Shown here one piece after another: positions 31,152 to 40,727 of a stretch of DNA of 40,727 nucleotides. Source of the DNA: Welwitschia mirabilis (Eukaryota; Gnetophyta; Gnetopsida; Welwitschiales); assembly GCA_051453625.1 (NCBI GenBank), contig JBOZIK010000001.1, positions 215,033,575 to 215,074,301 of the forward strand. Reading direction: 5' to 3'. The position numbers and the translations under genes were made by a program. Within the stretch, counting starts at the first letter, position 1. Each line of letters begins with the position of its first letter. Under the pieces are notes generated by a model. It searched no databases. It was not told the DNA's origin and worked only from the letters and a program-made list of their open reading frames with translations.

Positions 31152-32663
31152 ATGGCGATGGTATGGGAGCGAGTCATGTTGAACATGAAGTCGAAGGAGG
31201 TTTTGGAGGGCAAGAAATCGCCAGGAAGAAAAGGGGGCATTATGGGACCTGGTAGAAGGTGGGGTCATACCTGCAACTCCGTTAAGAATGGCAGGTTTCT
31301 TTATGTTTTTGGAGGCTATGGAAAAGACAATTGCCAGACGAATGACGTCCATGTATATGACTCTGGTAAGTTGAAATTCTTCTTATTTTTCATGTATCTG
31401 CAAATTTTGTTTCTGATATCTTATCATTACAAAGGAATGAATCCTCAGTGTTTTTGTATTTCTCCTTTTCTTTTATGTTAGACATCTGGTTCCTATATGA
31501 GATGCTTCTTTTGTTGTTTGATAGCCAAAGGAACATGGAGCAAGCCCATGGTGAAAGGCAAGCCTCCTTCTCCGAGAGACAGCCACAGCTGCACCACTGT
31601 TGGCACAGACTTGTTTGTTTTTGGTGGCACTGATGGCAAGAATCCTCTATCCGACTTACATATTCTTGATACAAGTGAGTTCATCACTCCACTCTTTTGA
31701 CCCTACGATCATTTATTAGTCATCATTATTTTTTCATCCACGTTCTAAGCACCATTCTCCATTATACGAAAATAACGAACCATTACTCATTTGGCCTTTT
31801 ATGTGATGTTGGCTTTGAAGTTATGGCATTCTTTCTTTCTTTTGATACAGGTAAATATGTGTTTCTAACCGGACTGCAGATGTTGTCATGAGATTTTCAA
31901 TCCTATTGTCTATAGCTAACACAATAAAAAGCACATCCCTTTAGGAATAATTCTCGACATATATTTTTGAGACGAAGACAGATACCACTATGAGATTGTC
32001 AATGCTATTATCTATAACCTGCAGTAAAAGACCACTATGTTTTACTAATAAGATAATGTCAAAATCTTTTCTGGTCAATAAATGTCGAGCAAAAGCTTTA
32101 TCTCTTGCAATTCTAGTTTATGTCATCAAAATAACTTTAACTTGCTCTCTCTCCCATATTGGTAGCCTCGGGTTCTGAATCATCCTTAAATTTTGCAAAC
32201 AGAACGTCTTTTCTCTACATATTTTGTCAATCTGAATGCCCATTTCCATCTATGTTGCCTGAATAAATGTATTCCGGTGGATTATCTGTTCTTTTGAGAT
32301 GTATGAATTGATTTGGGAACCAAATTTCGTATCTATATAAAAGGTTTTGACTTCTACCATTGTGTTTGAGATGGTCTCTACTTCTTTTGTTGATGTTGTG
32401 CATCAAATAATACAAAATGTTTTTACTTTTTTTTCTTTTTGACTAAGAGAATATTCTTATTGGAAGCATCGAACATTTGAATCTTATGCTGTATGCAGCC
32501 ACAAATGTATGGACACAACCACGAGTTACTGGAGAAGGACCCACAGCGAGGGAGGGGCATAGTGCTACTCTTGTCGGGCGCAATCTTTACATTTTTGGTG
32601 GGTGTGGTAAAGCTGAGGATGAAGATGAGATTTACTACAATGATCTATACATTTTGGACACAG
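31152..32663 (+). CDS. Kelch-repeat (galactose-oxidase-like beta-propeller) protein, exons 1-3, 3' part missing
   Basis: Three exons are supported: 31152-31365, 31525-31674 and 32499-32663, joined across GTAAG/ATAG and GTGAGT/GCAG introns of 159 and 824 bp. All joins are phase 1. Exon 1 starts at ATG 31152 (context ggcaATGGcg) and reads MAMVWERVMLNMKSKEVLEG, then GRRWGHTCNSVKNGRFLYVF, GGYGKDNCQTNDVHVYDS. Exon 2 gives KGTWSKPMVKGKPPSPRDSH, SCTTVGTDLFVFGGTDG and LSDLHILDT. Exon 3 gives TNVWTQPRVTGEGPTAREGH, SATLVGRNLYIFGGCGK and YYNDLYILDT. Each exon supplies one kelch blade (VFGG/IFGG, then D(L/V)(H/Y)(I/V)(L/Y)D). It resembles the conserved plant kelch protein family of Arabidopsis AT2G36360, known from homology only; such propellers are protein-binding scaffolds. 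The last donor (GTGTTT at 32664) opens an intron that does not end in the window. Confidence 0.9.
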
Positions 32664-33559
32664 GTGTTTTTCTACTTTTTCTTTTTAAAGAGTAAAGTTA
32701 AGATTCTTGTTATCTGAAGTTAGAATTCGAATCCTTTTACAATGGCTAGTTGCACCAAAAGAAATCCTTAATATCCCTATGTTTGTTCACTTTTTAACTT
32801 GTATATTCAGTATTCTGGCGTATTGTGTAAGGCAGTGACACATGTATCATAAAGCGTCTAAGCATCACATGATATGAATGAGTTTTCCAGTTCAAATTTT
32901 TTTTTGCTGGTCATTCAAATTTGCTGTTAATTAGCAAAATTGTGTAACCACTTTAACAATGTATTATCAGATTGATACCTTGACATCCCTTTCTTTCCTT
33001 TTTTTTTTTTCCTTTTAAGGCATTTATTTAGAATTAATATGCCCTCTGTGGTTTCTAAACTTTATTACGTTTACAAAACATCAACATTTATGGGTCTTAA
33101 AACATCAAAGAGCAGCTGTTGTCAGTGTCATGATATGCTTGCTGTATTTGAAATTTTAAAACCTCCCATTTGGCAAATGCATGTTAATTTGAAAACATGG
33201 CTTTGCTTTCTGTCATGATTATGGGTTGCTATTAGAATTTTGATGTACATGTGCCCTTGGATAGGAATGTGGGTTTATTCTGTAGTCTTAGCTTGATATT
33301 GATCCATCCCACACATTATTCTAATTCCTCACCCATTGCCATTGTAAAATAACTAGGAACATGACATGTAGCTATTAACATTCTCTTAAATTGAACTATG
33401 GCAATTCTTGATAACCATGGAGTTTCGTTTAACAAATTGACAAGCTTACTGGATGTGAAGGAGACAAGTGAAGCAGCAGAGGAATGTAAAACCAGTTTTA
33501 GGTTAATAAAAAGTTAAAAACTAGGGTTTAGCAACATAAGTTTCATCTTTACAGTGAAG

Positions 33560-33802
33560 TCAGTAGTAAAACAGATTGTCTTCTAAGGCTCTGCACTTCC
33601 TTGTGTATACAATCCTTTTGCAATAACCCTCGTCTGGTAAGTCACTCAAATGAGCATAGGAAGGATTCACAGATATCCAATCATCATCTATGAACGTTTT
33701 CATTAAAGATGAACTGTGCCATGAAAGATTTGTAACATAATGAAGTTGGTGGCAAAATGTTTCACTGCAGGACGAGCCAACTCCTTTTAAAATAAATATC
33801 AT
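33560..33802 (-). pseudogene. hAT transposase fragment, central region
   Basis: The minus strand reads HFATNFIMLQIF in one frame. After a shift it continues SSLMKTFIDDDWISVNPSYA and KRIVYT in another. Together they match the plant hAT block T(R)FATNF..LQS.L....L+.MF....W. A sequence resembling an acceptor (cctgcag) precedes it on this strand. Same orientation as the BED exon at 34490-34770, so probably one element. Frameshifted and dead. Confidence 0.6.
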
Positions 33803-34489
33803 GTGTCAAAAAGAGTGTTGTTTTTTTTTTTTTTGGGGGTGAAATAAAGCATGTGTCAAATCATGTGTACATATAAACTTTGTAATCTATTTTGCCTTTC
33901 TACTGGCCTGCATTGTATATATCAAGACGCAAGTTAGTCATTTAAATTGTAAGGAAAATGAAATTCCATCTGAAAATAAAAATGGGCTTGATATAAGTAT
34001 GTTAAGTTCATAGAAGGATTTCATAATTTCACACTTACTAGTGCAATCCATGGTAGTTTCCCTGTATCCTCTATCAACAAGTCTAGGCAGTGCGGAGCAC
34101 ACGAAGACCAACATACATGTGGATAAGTGCATTGTATTATTGTAACATTTGCCCAAGAAAGACAATCACACTTGCAATGTCTGTAATGGTCTACAAATCA
34201 CGTAAAGGGAAACTAATTACTACAAAAAACTCAAAATGGTTGAATGAAGGATATGGATTTCAATTAAGGAAATAGCCTAACTTCTTCTGTAATGTCCTTA
34301 AATAACCAATGCATAAAGTGGCATACTTATCCCTTCCTGTGGCATCAATTAATTTAAAAAATAGTGGCTTCTCATCATACCCTTTATCGAGAATACAGCA
34401 AACCATGATACAATTCTAGAAATAAGACAGACAGTGAAACATATTTTATCAAATTGGATGTATTTGAAGTAATAAACAGTTAATACCTG
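33803..34489 (-). pseudogene. hAT element interior, weak coding traces
   Basis: Between the two clearer hAT pieces the minus strand at 34375-34265 reads GYDEKPLFFKLIDATG and TLQKKLG, similar to the P(F/Y)F..M(I/L)DA..(G) region after the BED finger of plant hAT transposases. The remainder is not readable. A poly(T) run of about 15 (around 33820-33836) is present. Confidence 0.4.
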
Positions 34490-34770
34490 TAAACTATTAG
34501 TTGATTGTGCAAGGGCTGTGTGAGATCTTTCTCTTGCATGAGGATATTCCCTATTATTATCAGGATTAGTCAGGCAAACACCAACCTCATTACTAGATGA
34601 TTTTGCCAAATGATGTTTTGCCCCTCTTGCAATTGTACTTTTAAAGCGTTTTCCACAAAATTTGCAAGAGGCATATTTTGCTTTGTCTGGTTCAGGAAGG
34701 AGATATTCCCACACAATATTCTTTTCCTTGTTATCGGCTGGTGACACACTAATTGCCAAAGATCAAAACT
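34490..34770 (-). pseudogene. BED zinc-finger exon of a hAT-type transposase
   Basis: The minus strand reads NKEKNIVWEYLLPEPDKAKY, ASCKFCGKRFKSTIARGAKH, HLAKSSSNEVGVC. This is a BED finger with the Cys pair (CKFC), the R..KHHLA segment and the closing Cys all present. BED fingers bind DNA at hAT transposon ends or in domesticated hAT genes. A T-rich acceptor (tttttcag) lies before it at about 34773-34780 on this strand, and a donor (ttacag|gtatta) follows NSLQ at about 34490. The exon is open, better kept than any LINE here, but the downstream region is broken. Confidence 0.78.
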
Positions 34771-34789
34771 TAATCTGAAAAACAATTAA

Positions 34790-35640
34790 TGAACAAGTAA
34801 CTAACAATATAACTATTTAACATTGTAAAACGTTAAATGAAATTGAAGTATTTAACATTGTGAAATGAAAGATATATGTAAAAACCCTAGCACCATTGGG
34901 CTTCAGAAAGTGCAAAACTAAATGATAAAATGACAAAATCAAGCATAGGCAAGAGAGGTGGGAATGATTAGATCTAAAAGCATTAAACAATATACCGAAA
35001 GGATCATTCTAGAAATCGAAAACAAAGAAGGCCTAAGGGATGGTTTAGAATCATGAATGTGAGGGGTGAGGTTGATTTTCAGCAATGGAAATTTTTTTCA
35101 AAACTTAATTCGAACTCCAAGTACACGGTTTCACAATTGACTAGAAGCAAAATTTGAGCAATGACAAATTGACGATTGACAAATAATGCATAAAAAATAA
35201 ATGATTGAATCCAAATGAATATGCAATCAAAGATTCAAAATGTAATCAAAAGAATAGTATTTGTTCTTTATCTGTTTCAACAACTGCAAAGGAGTGAAGG
35301 AAAGTACTGCTTAAATTCTAAGATCAAATAATGGGCCGAGATTGTGGGAAAGATCTTTCTTCCTCCATTGTGCTTTGCCATTCTTTGCTGTTCTTCTTTG
35401 TTGGTGCAAGGCCAAAGGAGTTCTGTTCTGTCTGGTGCAGCAAGTTATATTTTTTTCCTGTTTTACCAGTTGGAAATTAATCGCCATTATGGTGATTAAC
35501 CATGATTGCTTGTGATTTGAAACAAAAAAAGGGGAAAATAATGAAAATTGGTGAGTTGGTCCTGATTGAGATTAGCTTCCTGTTGGATCAGGGATTAAGC
35601 ACAGGTTTTTCCCTTTATGACAAAAAAGCTGCTTTCTGTC
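34790..35640. other. AT-rich stretch between hAT and copia remnants
   Basis: No coding block recognised. It may include the hAT end and the 5' part of the copia element, neither of which could be fixed. Confidence 0.35.
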
Positions 35641-35649
35641 ACTTAGTTA

Positions 35650-36650
35650 GATGGTTTGAGCCTCCATTTTTCTAGTAAAGATAGAAAATGGAAAATTAAC
35701 AAGGGCATACTTACCTTCCTGGATGAAAAGAATGTTGGAAGCTGGATGAAAAGAAGGTTCAAAACAATGATACTGCTATTCTTTCAACAGAAAACAGAAA
35801 GGACTCGTAACTATGGCACAACTAGTTGTGACACAATGGACAAGCAAGTTTGTTGGAACTTTAATCTCGTTCTGTAATACCCTAGTGTTCTTACACTTAT
35901 TTGGGTTTTTGTAGACTATATTGTTGGAAAGTCTCATAAAGTTAATTTTTGTAGTGGCTTGGAAAGAAGAGAACCAAATGAGTTGGAGCTTGTTTATTCT
36001 ATGTCTGTGGCCCATTAAATTCTGTCTCACTGGGTGATATCCTCATACTTTGTGACATTTGTAGATAACTATACTAGTAAAGTATCTGTTTATAAGCATT
36101 TGTTGCAGTGGTTGGGAGGAAAACATGCTTAAAACTAAAAAGTCTTCTTATTGCTAATGGAGGAAATTACACATTCAATGAGTTTATCTAGTTCTTGAGT
36201 GAGAAGGGTATCAAACACATATATCCTCCTGTTGGCACTCTAGAGGAAAATGGTGAGGCTTAAAGATGTAATAGATGCTATTGAAGTGTGCTAGATCCAT
36301 CTCTGCAGTTGCTGGTCTACTTAAACAATTTTGGGCAAAAGCTATTTCAACAAACTACTTGCTTGGGGAACAGATTTTCTTTTCAAATCCAACCAATGAA
36401 ACTCCAGGAATTTTGTGGAATGGGAAGGAAGTTTCTTATAGGCACTTGAAGGTCTTTGTTTGCAAGGCATACATGCATGTGTAAAGGGAGCATAGAATAA
36501 AGCTGCAAGACGGATTTTCATAGGTAATGGTCAAGACGAGCTAAGCCACAGATTATAGGATGCTGAAACCAAGCTGTTTGTAAGGTCGCATGATGTGAAG
36601 TAGAGGGAAGATGTTACGTGTTATTGGAGTTAACATAAGAATCAAAATGA
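35650..36650 (+). pseudogene. Ty1-copia pol: pre-integrase and integrase, decayed
   Basis: On the + strand FVDYIVGKSHKVNFCSGLER (35905 on) matches the GAG-pre-integrase C..C..GK..+.PF block. YFVTFVDNYTSKVSVY (about 36046) matches YF(V/I)TF(I)DD(Y/F)SRK. LLIANGGNYTFNEFI replaces RSDNGGEY..EF. GIKHIYPPVGTLEENGEA replaces GI.+..T.PGTPQQNGVAE. Then QFWAKAISTNYLL, TPGILWNGKEVSYRHLKVFV and CKAYMHV. The catalytic Asp of DNGG is Ala and the neighbouring acidic positions are altered, so the integrase is dead. A hydrophilic segment follows to about 36650. Confidence 0.82.
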
Positions 36651-37935
36651 ATATAGTTCTGATCTTCAACATCAATTAAACAGATCTCCTTTAAGACTAA
36701 AGGAAAATAAAGAAGAGGAGGAACATGTTGTTAGTTCATTTACCCCAGCTAAAAGTGATGACGGTACTTTAGATAGCAATAATGAGAAGGAATAGGTGCA
36801 GCCAACTGACACTTTACAGTGGGTGAGACAGTCCACTAGGATGTTATGCCCTCCTAATAGATACTGCCCTTCCCTGCATTATGTCATTTACACAGATGTT
36901 GGAGAGCTTGAAAATTGAAAGGAAGCTCTATCTTGTGCTGAAGCAGCCTAGTGGAAGGAAGCCATGGGTAAAGAATGGAAATCCCTGCAGCAGCATAAAA
37001 CATGGGAGCTGAGAGCACTTCTAAAAGGATGTAGCTCTCCATAGGAAGAGGATGTTCAGAAGTAAGAATGAAGCAAATAGGGAGAAAAGGTACAAAGTCA
37101 AACTGGGGCTAAAAGGCTTTGCACAAAAGCCAGTTATAAAGTTTCTTAAAATTTTCTTTCTTCTTGTTAAACATCCTTCAATTTGGTTGGTATTGTCTTT
37201 TGTTGCTTGCTTTCTTCTTCTTAGACATGCTTCAATTCAGTTGGTGTTATCTGTTGTTGCTTGGTTGGATTTAGAGCCAGAATAGTTGGATATTAAGACA
37301 GCATGCCCTTATGGTGATTTGGATAAGGAAGTATATGTGTAACAGCTAGAATGATATGTAAATTAGCAACATCCAAATCTGCTTGGCAGGTTGCAAAAGA
37401 TTCTTTATGACTGAAAACAAACTCCCAGACAGTGGTAGATTTGATGTTTTTCTGTAGTATGTTGATGATATGTTAATTGCTGGAACAAATGGCCATGAAA
37501 TCAACAAATTAAAGAGATAAATGAAGAAGAATTTTGCCATGGAGGAATTGAGGCAGGCAAAACAAATTTAACGGATGAAAAACCAAAAGGGATAGGAAGA
37601 AAAATAAGTTACGGTTGGATGAGAATGACAAGATTAGAAAGGTGTTGGAACAGTTTAATGTGCAAGAAGCCAAACCTATAAAAACTCAATTGTCTTCTTA
37701 TTTTCAATTGTCAAAACAGGACTATCCAAAGACAAAAGAGGATCCTGAAAAGGTGACAAATGTTCAATATGCATTGGCAGTAGGTTCCTTGATGCATGCT
37801 ATGGTTTGTACACATTTAGACAAAGCATATGCAGCAGGACTTGTTAGAAGTTTTATGGGAAACTATGGCTGGAATCATTGGCAGGCAGTGAGGTTGATTT
37901 TAAGGAACCAAACAACATGTCCGTGCTTTGGGTGA
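36650..37935 (+). pseudogene. Ty1-copia pol: reverse transcriptase, decayed
   Basis: The C-terminal integrase side gives PPNRYCPSLHYVIYTDVGE. The RT begins KEAMGKEWKSLQQHKTWEL, then KRYKVKLGLKGFAQKPVIKF (canonical RYKARLVAKGF.Q..GIDF). VKHPSIWLVLSFVA appears and is repeated in diverged form 54 bases later. LEPExLDIKTACPYGDLDKE matches (L)ELxQLDVKTAFLHGDL(D)E. FxYVDDMLIAG (37458-37472 for YVDDM) keeps the catalytic Asp pair. An open frame from 37615 gives KIRKVLEQFNVQEAKPIKTQ and VQYALAVGSLMHAMVCTHLD, the conserved end of copia RT. Same strand as the host kelch gene. Confidence 0.88.
37157..37264 (+). repeat. In-frame tandem duplication in copia RT, 2 x 54 bp
   Basis: The units 37157-37210 and 37211-37264 both start TTTCTTCTT and encode FLLVKHPSIWLVLSFVAC and FLLLRHASIQLVLSVVAW. 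Period 54 keeps the frame. Canonical copia RT has one such block. Confidence 0.85.
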
Positions 37936-38420
37936 TGAGATTTAAACATTCATGGTTGTGAGGATGCAAACTTTCTAGCTATTCAGGACTCAAACAGGTC
38001 AATTACAAGCTATACCTTTTTGTTGGGTGGAAGAGCAAACAGCTCTTTATCAAGGCTTCAACCATTGGTAACATTATCCATTACTGAGGCAGAAAATTGG
38101 CATTAGGAAAAGTTTGCAAGGAAATGTTATAATTACACATGTTTCTTGATTCTTTGGGGCTGAAACAAAACAAGTATCTTGTGTTTTGTGATAGGCAAAG
38201 TGCAATTGTTTTTGAAAAGAACCTTGCATATCATGGAAAGACAAGATACATCTATTCAGGTTCTACCTCATTAGAGAAATTATAGAAGATGGATAGCTAG
38301 AAGTTCAAAAGGTGTATAAAAGGAAGAAAGTTGCTGATTTTGTGACAAAGGTGGTAACATTGGCAAAAGTTGAATCCTGTAAAGAACAGCTTTTCAAAAC
38401 TGTAACGTTAGTAATGGGCA
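37936..38420 (+). pseudogene. Ty1-copia pol: RNase H, decayed
   Basis: The + strand reads FVGWKSKQLFIKASTIGNII (replacing (G)GAVSW.SK.Q..VALST), LDSLGLKQNKYLVFCDRQSA (CD+QSAI), IVFEKNLAYHGKTRYIYS (N..FH.RTKHID) and KVADFVTKVV (P(A)D.LTK). This is the complete order of a copia RNase H. One frame change lies between 37935 and 38000. Confidence 0.75.
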
Positions 38421-38429
38421 TTTGAAACA

Positions 38430-38800
38430 ATGCATCTCTTGCTTTACTTGGAGGCTAGACGGATTTGTCTTCAATGGAAAGAATTCTTGTAGAGTGAAGC
38501 AACTTGGTGCTTTGTCAATGTTTCGTTAAGACTTTAACCCTAAGGGGAAATTATAAATAAGGAGATAGGAGTAGAGGGAAAGTAGAAGGAAGTTATAAGG
38601 TGCTTGAGGGTTTGCGGTTTTGGCAACCGTCGTCGTGTTATGACACCTTGCTGAAGCTATCAAGGATCACTTGTGTCTTTCGATTCTTATTCTAATTAGA
38701 AAGTTTTCCATTATTACCATGGAGATAGGGTGGAAACAGCCCAAACAACGTAAATTCCTATGTTTCTTGTTTATTGTTTTGCTTAGCTGCATTGTTTGAC
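38430..38800 (+). repeat. Partial 3' LTR of the copia element
   Basis: After RNase H the sequence contains TATAAATAA at 38552-38560 and, near the gap, caacgtaaattcctatg and tgttttgcttagctgc, phrases typical of plant copia LTR transcription start and end regions. The LTR start could not be fixed and its end falls in the 10-N gap. Confidence 0.6.
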
Positions 38801-38810
38801 NNNNNNNNNN
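38801..38810. other. Assembly gap (10 N)
   Basis: Run of ten N. Confidence 0.99.
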
Positions 38811-39932
38811 AAGATCTTCCTTCTTGACTTCGTGGTGATTCTTCATGCTTTATTTTAGCTTCTTGAATTTGTCCTTACAATTCCTCTATGGAGTATAACT
38901 TTCTTGAACATTTGATTTCCTCTTTCAAGAGAGTAGAATTTTGAGTTAGTGCACATAGAAGATCTTGCTTGTTGGTGTTGTTTTTGAGGACATTTCCTTC
39001 ACTCTGTTTCTCAGTTGTAGCATTTTCCTTACTAATTTTGTGATTGGCTTTCTTTCTTTAAGCTTGAAGTTAGTTAATTTAGAGAGTAGACTCTACTCAA
39101 GGGCATCATTTTTAAGGGAAAATGTTTCAACCTTGACCTCATTCAAAGCTTTGAATGAAAAAGCACATACCTTCATTATGGGAATACTTGGTTTGTAAGG
39201 CCTATTCTAATGATTTTAGAGTTGCTAGGTTGCTATTGATCAAGGTTATGCCACTTTCTTGTTTTGCAACCCCATTGGCTATTACTTCTCAAAGACTCTG
39301 CCTAGTAAGAGTGATTTTCATATATAGTGGTCAACTATTGTTATTGTTGGGGGTTAGGCTGATTTTTTTTTTTTTTTTCTTTTGTTGGAAAAGAAGTGGC
39401 CACTTTACTTGCAAGCTTGGATACCATGTGAAAATGGAAAACAAATTTAAACATACATAATTAAATAGTAATTGAAACATGTTAAAATGAAAGCAAATTT
39501 AAACATACAAAAATTAAATAATAATTGAATTAATAATTTATAATTGTTGATGGTGAATTGTTATTGTTAAGAAACACTTTCCTGGAATTCCAAGTTCTTT
39601 TTCTAAGTTTTCTACTTTGCTTGCTAGTCCTATTTATAGTTTTTGAAAGTTTGTTTCTTGACACCATGTCCATTTAATTTGGGTTAGGCTAGTTAATGCA
39701 GTTAACTAAGTAATACATTCGATAAACATCTTGTTGGATCTCCATACATGCTTAGGAGGTTTGTTTTGATCTTTCAACACAAAGAGCACTTCTCTACATA
39801 AAATTTGTTGTTGTTGGTGTTGTGTTTTAGGGAGATGACAAACTTGACAAAAGTTTGAGATGGGTTTTTCTTGTGTTGCTACAAGGTAATGGTTACACAA
39901 TCATGCTGAATAACATGCATCATGTGCTGTGA
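38811..39932 (-). other. Possible gag-like coiled-coil remnant and unassigned DNA
   Basis: The minus strand at about 39180-39000 reads FKALNEVKVETFSLKND, LYSLN and LTSSLKKESQSQN, a Leu/Lys/Glu heptad-like pattern as found behind copia gag. At about 39850-39790 FCQVCHLPKTQHQQQQILC could be a worn zinc knuckle. The region also has T17 at about 39364-39380. Nothing is firm. These would be on the strand opposite to the flanking copia sequences. Confidence 0.25.
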
Positions 39933-40706
39933 TGTTGGAAGATAAGTAGAGATGTCATGATAATTATGGACAGGGAAAAAAGAGGAATTGTATCTAATGA
40001 GTGTCAAAGTAGTGGGAGCTCAAGCAATGATTGCTATTGTAGTGACATCTTGTGACATACAAGACTAAAACATCTTAGCATGAGAGGTCTTAATGTGTTG
40101 TCATCTAAAGACCTTTTAGCTAAGTTTTCGTCTTTCTTTAGATTTGTTGTAATAATCCAATGTAATAGAAGTAGAAACAAGTGAAATATTTTTGAACTGA
40201 TGCAGTTAGTTCAATGTGTCCAAGATGCTTATGCCACATATTAGGATCCTATGTGTTAATATGTGAAGCCANNNNNNNNNNTAATGTCCTTAATGTTTTA
40301 CGTTTACGTTGGCCCCATTTTAATATTGTAAAAGGACGTTTCTATTTTATACCATCCTTGGGTGCGTTAGGTAGAGATGGGACATGTGCCAAGAGAGGGA
40401 TGATACCCTCTTTAGGGTTTTAGCTGGTAACCCTAATTCGCTGTAACCTTGGCCTATTTAATACTATTGTGAGGGTTGTTTGGATTATAGACAGAGTTGA
40501 TAGAGCTCTTTGAGGCATTCTTTCCTGAAGCCTATTATTGGCTTGAAGTCTATTGTTGGCTTGTAATCTTTGAAGATTGATAATTGAGCTTTGCATTGCT
40601 TTCTCGTGGTTTTTCTCTTCATTGGGGTTTTCAACGTAAATCGTTGTGTCTCTGGGTTCTTTTGTTGCTTTCCGTAATCGCTTGTTGTTGTGTGAATTTT
40701 GTAACA
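39933..40706 (+). repeat. Copia-type LTR at right edge (5' LTR)
   Basis: The unit probably runs from TGTTGGAAGATAAG (39933) to ...TTTTGTAACA (40706), giving 774 bases with TG and CA ends. It carries a TATA-like ctatttaata at 40454-40463 and the downstream phrase ggttttcaacgtaaatcgtt, common in copia R-U5. The end is firm because a primer site follows. The start is a guess. A 10-N gap (40272-40281) lies inside. Confidence 0.6.
40272..40281. other. Assembly gap (10 N)
   Basis: Run of ten N inside the putative LTR. Confidence 0.99.
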
Positions 40707-40708
40707 CT

Positions 40709-40720
40709 TGGTATCAGAGC
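40709..40720 (+). promoter_or_regulatory. Primer-binding site for initiator Met tRNA
   Basis: TGGTATCAGAGC, two bases after the LTR end. It is complementary to the 3' end of plant initiator methionine tRNA, used by copia and many gypsy elements to start minus-strand DNA synthesis. The element's interior lies beyond the window. Confidence 0.9.
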
Positions 40721-40727
40721 GCTAGCT

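Larger units (their letters stand above)
32664..40727 (+). other. Intron 3 of the kelch gene, open at right edge
   Basis: After the phase-1 donor at 32664 I find no sequence for the next expected kelch blade on the + strand up to 40727. The intron is therefore over 8 kb, or the gene is truncated. It holds a hAT remnant (-), a Ty1-copia element (+) and a second copia-type LTR. Bases 32664-33550 are T-rich and without recognised elements. Confidence 0.6.

Noticed and set aside
33522-34890. TAGGGTTT / AAACCCTA as terminal inverted repeats of the hAT element
   Set aside because: Only about 9 bases match, no 8-bp target duplication flanks them, and the motif is common by chance (telomere-like).
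40420-40707. 95-codon minus-strand frame at the right edge
   Set aside because: It lies within the LTR and is antisense to its conserved R-U5 region.
1-40727. CRISPR arrays, operons, bacterial promoters or ribosome binding sites
   Set aside because: No regularly spaced short repeats, no gene clusters, and introns plus plant transposons show a nuclear plant genome.

Overview
The window is eukaryotic nuclear DNA from a seed plant. It is AT-rich and carries almost no intact reading frames. Three things point to a plant: decayed plant-type LINEs (ORF1 with a DUF4283-like domain and zinc knuckle, ORF2 with endonuclease, reverse transcriptase and zf-RVT), Ty1-copia elements with the plant initiator-Met primer site, and a nuclear copy of plastid DNA (16S rRNA plus psbM). 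The one host gene recognised is a kelch-repeat gene whose third intron runs out of the window. I cannot name the species. Eight runs of N mark assembly gaps.

Layout. 1-1810 (+): 3' end of a LINE whose zf-RVT region is followed by an unfamiliar conserved domain, a basic and Pro/Ser-rich linker, and a DnaJ-type J-domain. 2180-6450 (-): two further decayed LINE ORF2 pieces, separated by a 522-bp gap. 6500-7230 (+): a weak LINE fragment. 9050-17660 (+): a near-complete but heavily mutated LINE (ORF1, endonuclease, RT, zf-RVT, then the same unfamiliar domain, linker and J-domain), interrupted at about 12330-13860 by plastid-derived DNA. 17900-22750 (-): a second near-complete LINE of another family, facing the first. 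23030-23660 (-): RT piece of a third LINE type. 23889-24510: two tRNA-derived SINE-like copies in inverted orientation. 24500-30550: AT-rich, gene-poor DNA with short tandem repeats, a compact LTR-like pair with a primer-site motif, and another LINE ORF1/ORF2 remnant (-).

30570-32663: base composition rises and a kelch gene begins on the + strand. Three exons are visible (31152-31365, 31525-31674, 32499-32663). Each ends in phase 1 and each adds one kelch repeat. The fourth exon is not found before the window ends, so intron 3 is at least 8 kb. It contains a decayed hAT (BED-finger) transposase on the - strand (33560-34780), a Ty1-copia element on the + strand (about 35650-38800), and at the right edge a second copia-type LTR followed by a primer-binding site (LTR end 40706, PBS 40709-40720).

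Main result. Two independent LINE 3' ends, about 15 kb apart, carry the same non-canonical module: novel domain, basic Pro/Ser linker, J-domain with HPD or HPN. The order and spacing match, and about half the residues are identical over the J-domain. This suggests that a LINE family captured a J-domain co-chaperone module and amplified with it. I know of no described plant LINE with this arrangement. Both copies here are dead; many of their stops are TAG, as expected from deamination of methylated cytosine in CHG context.
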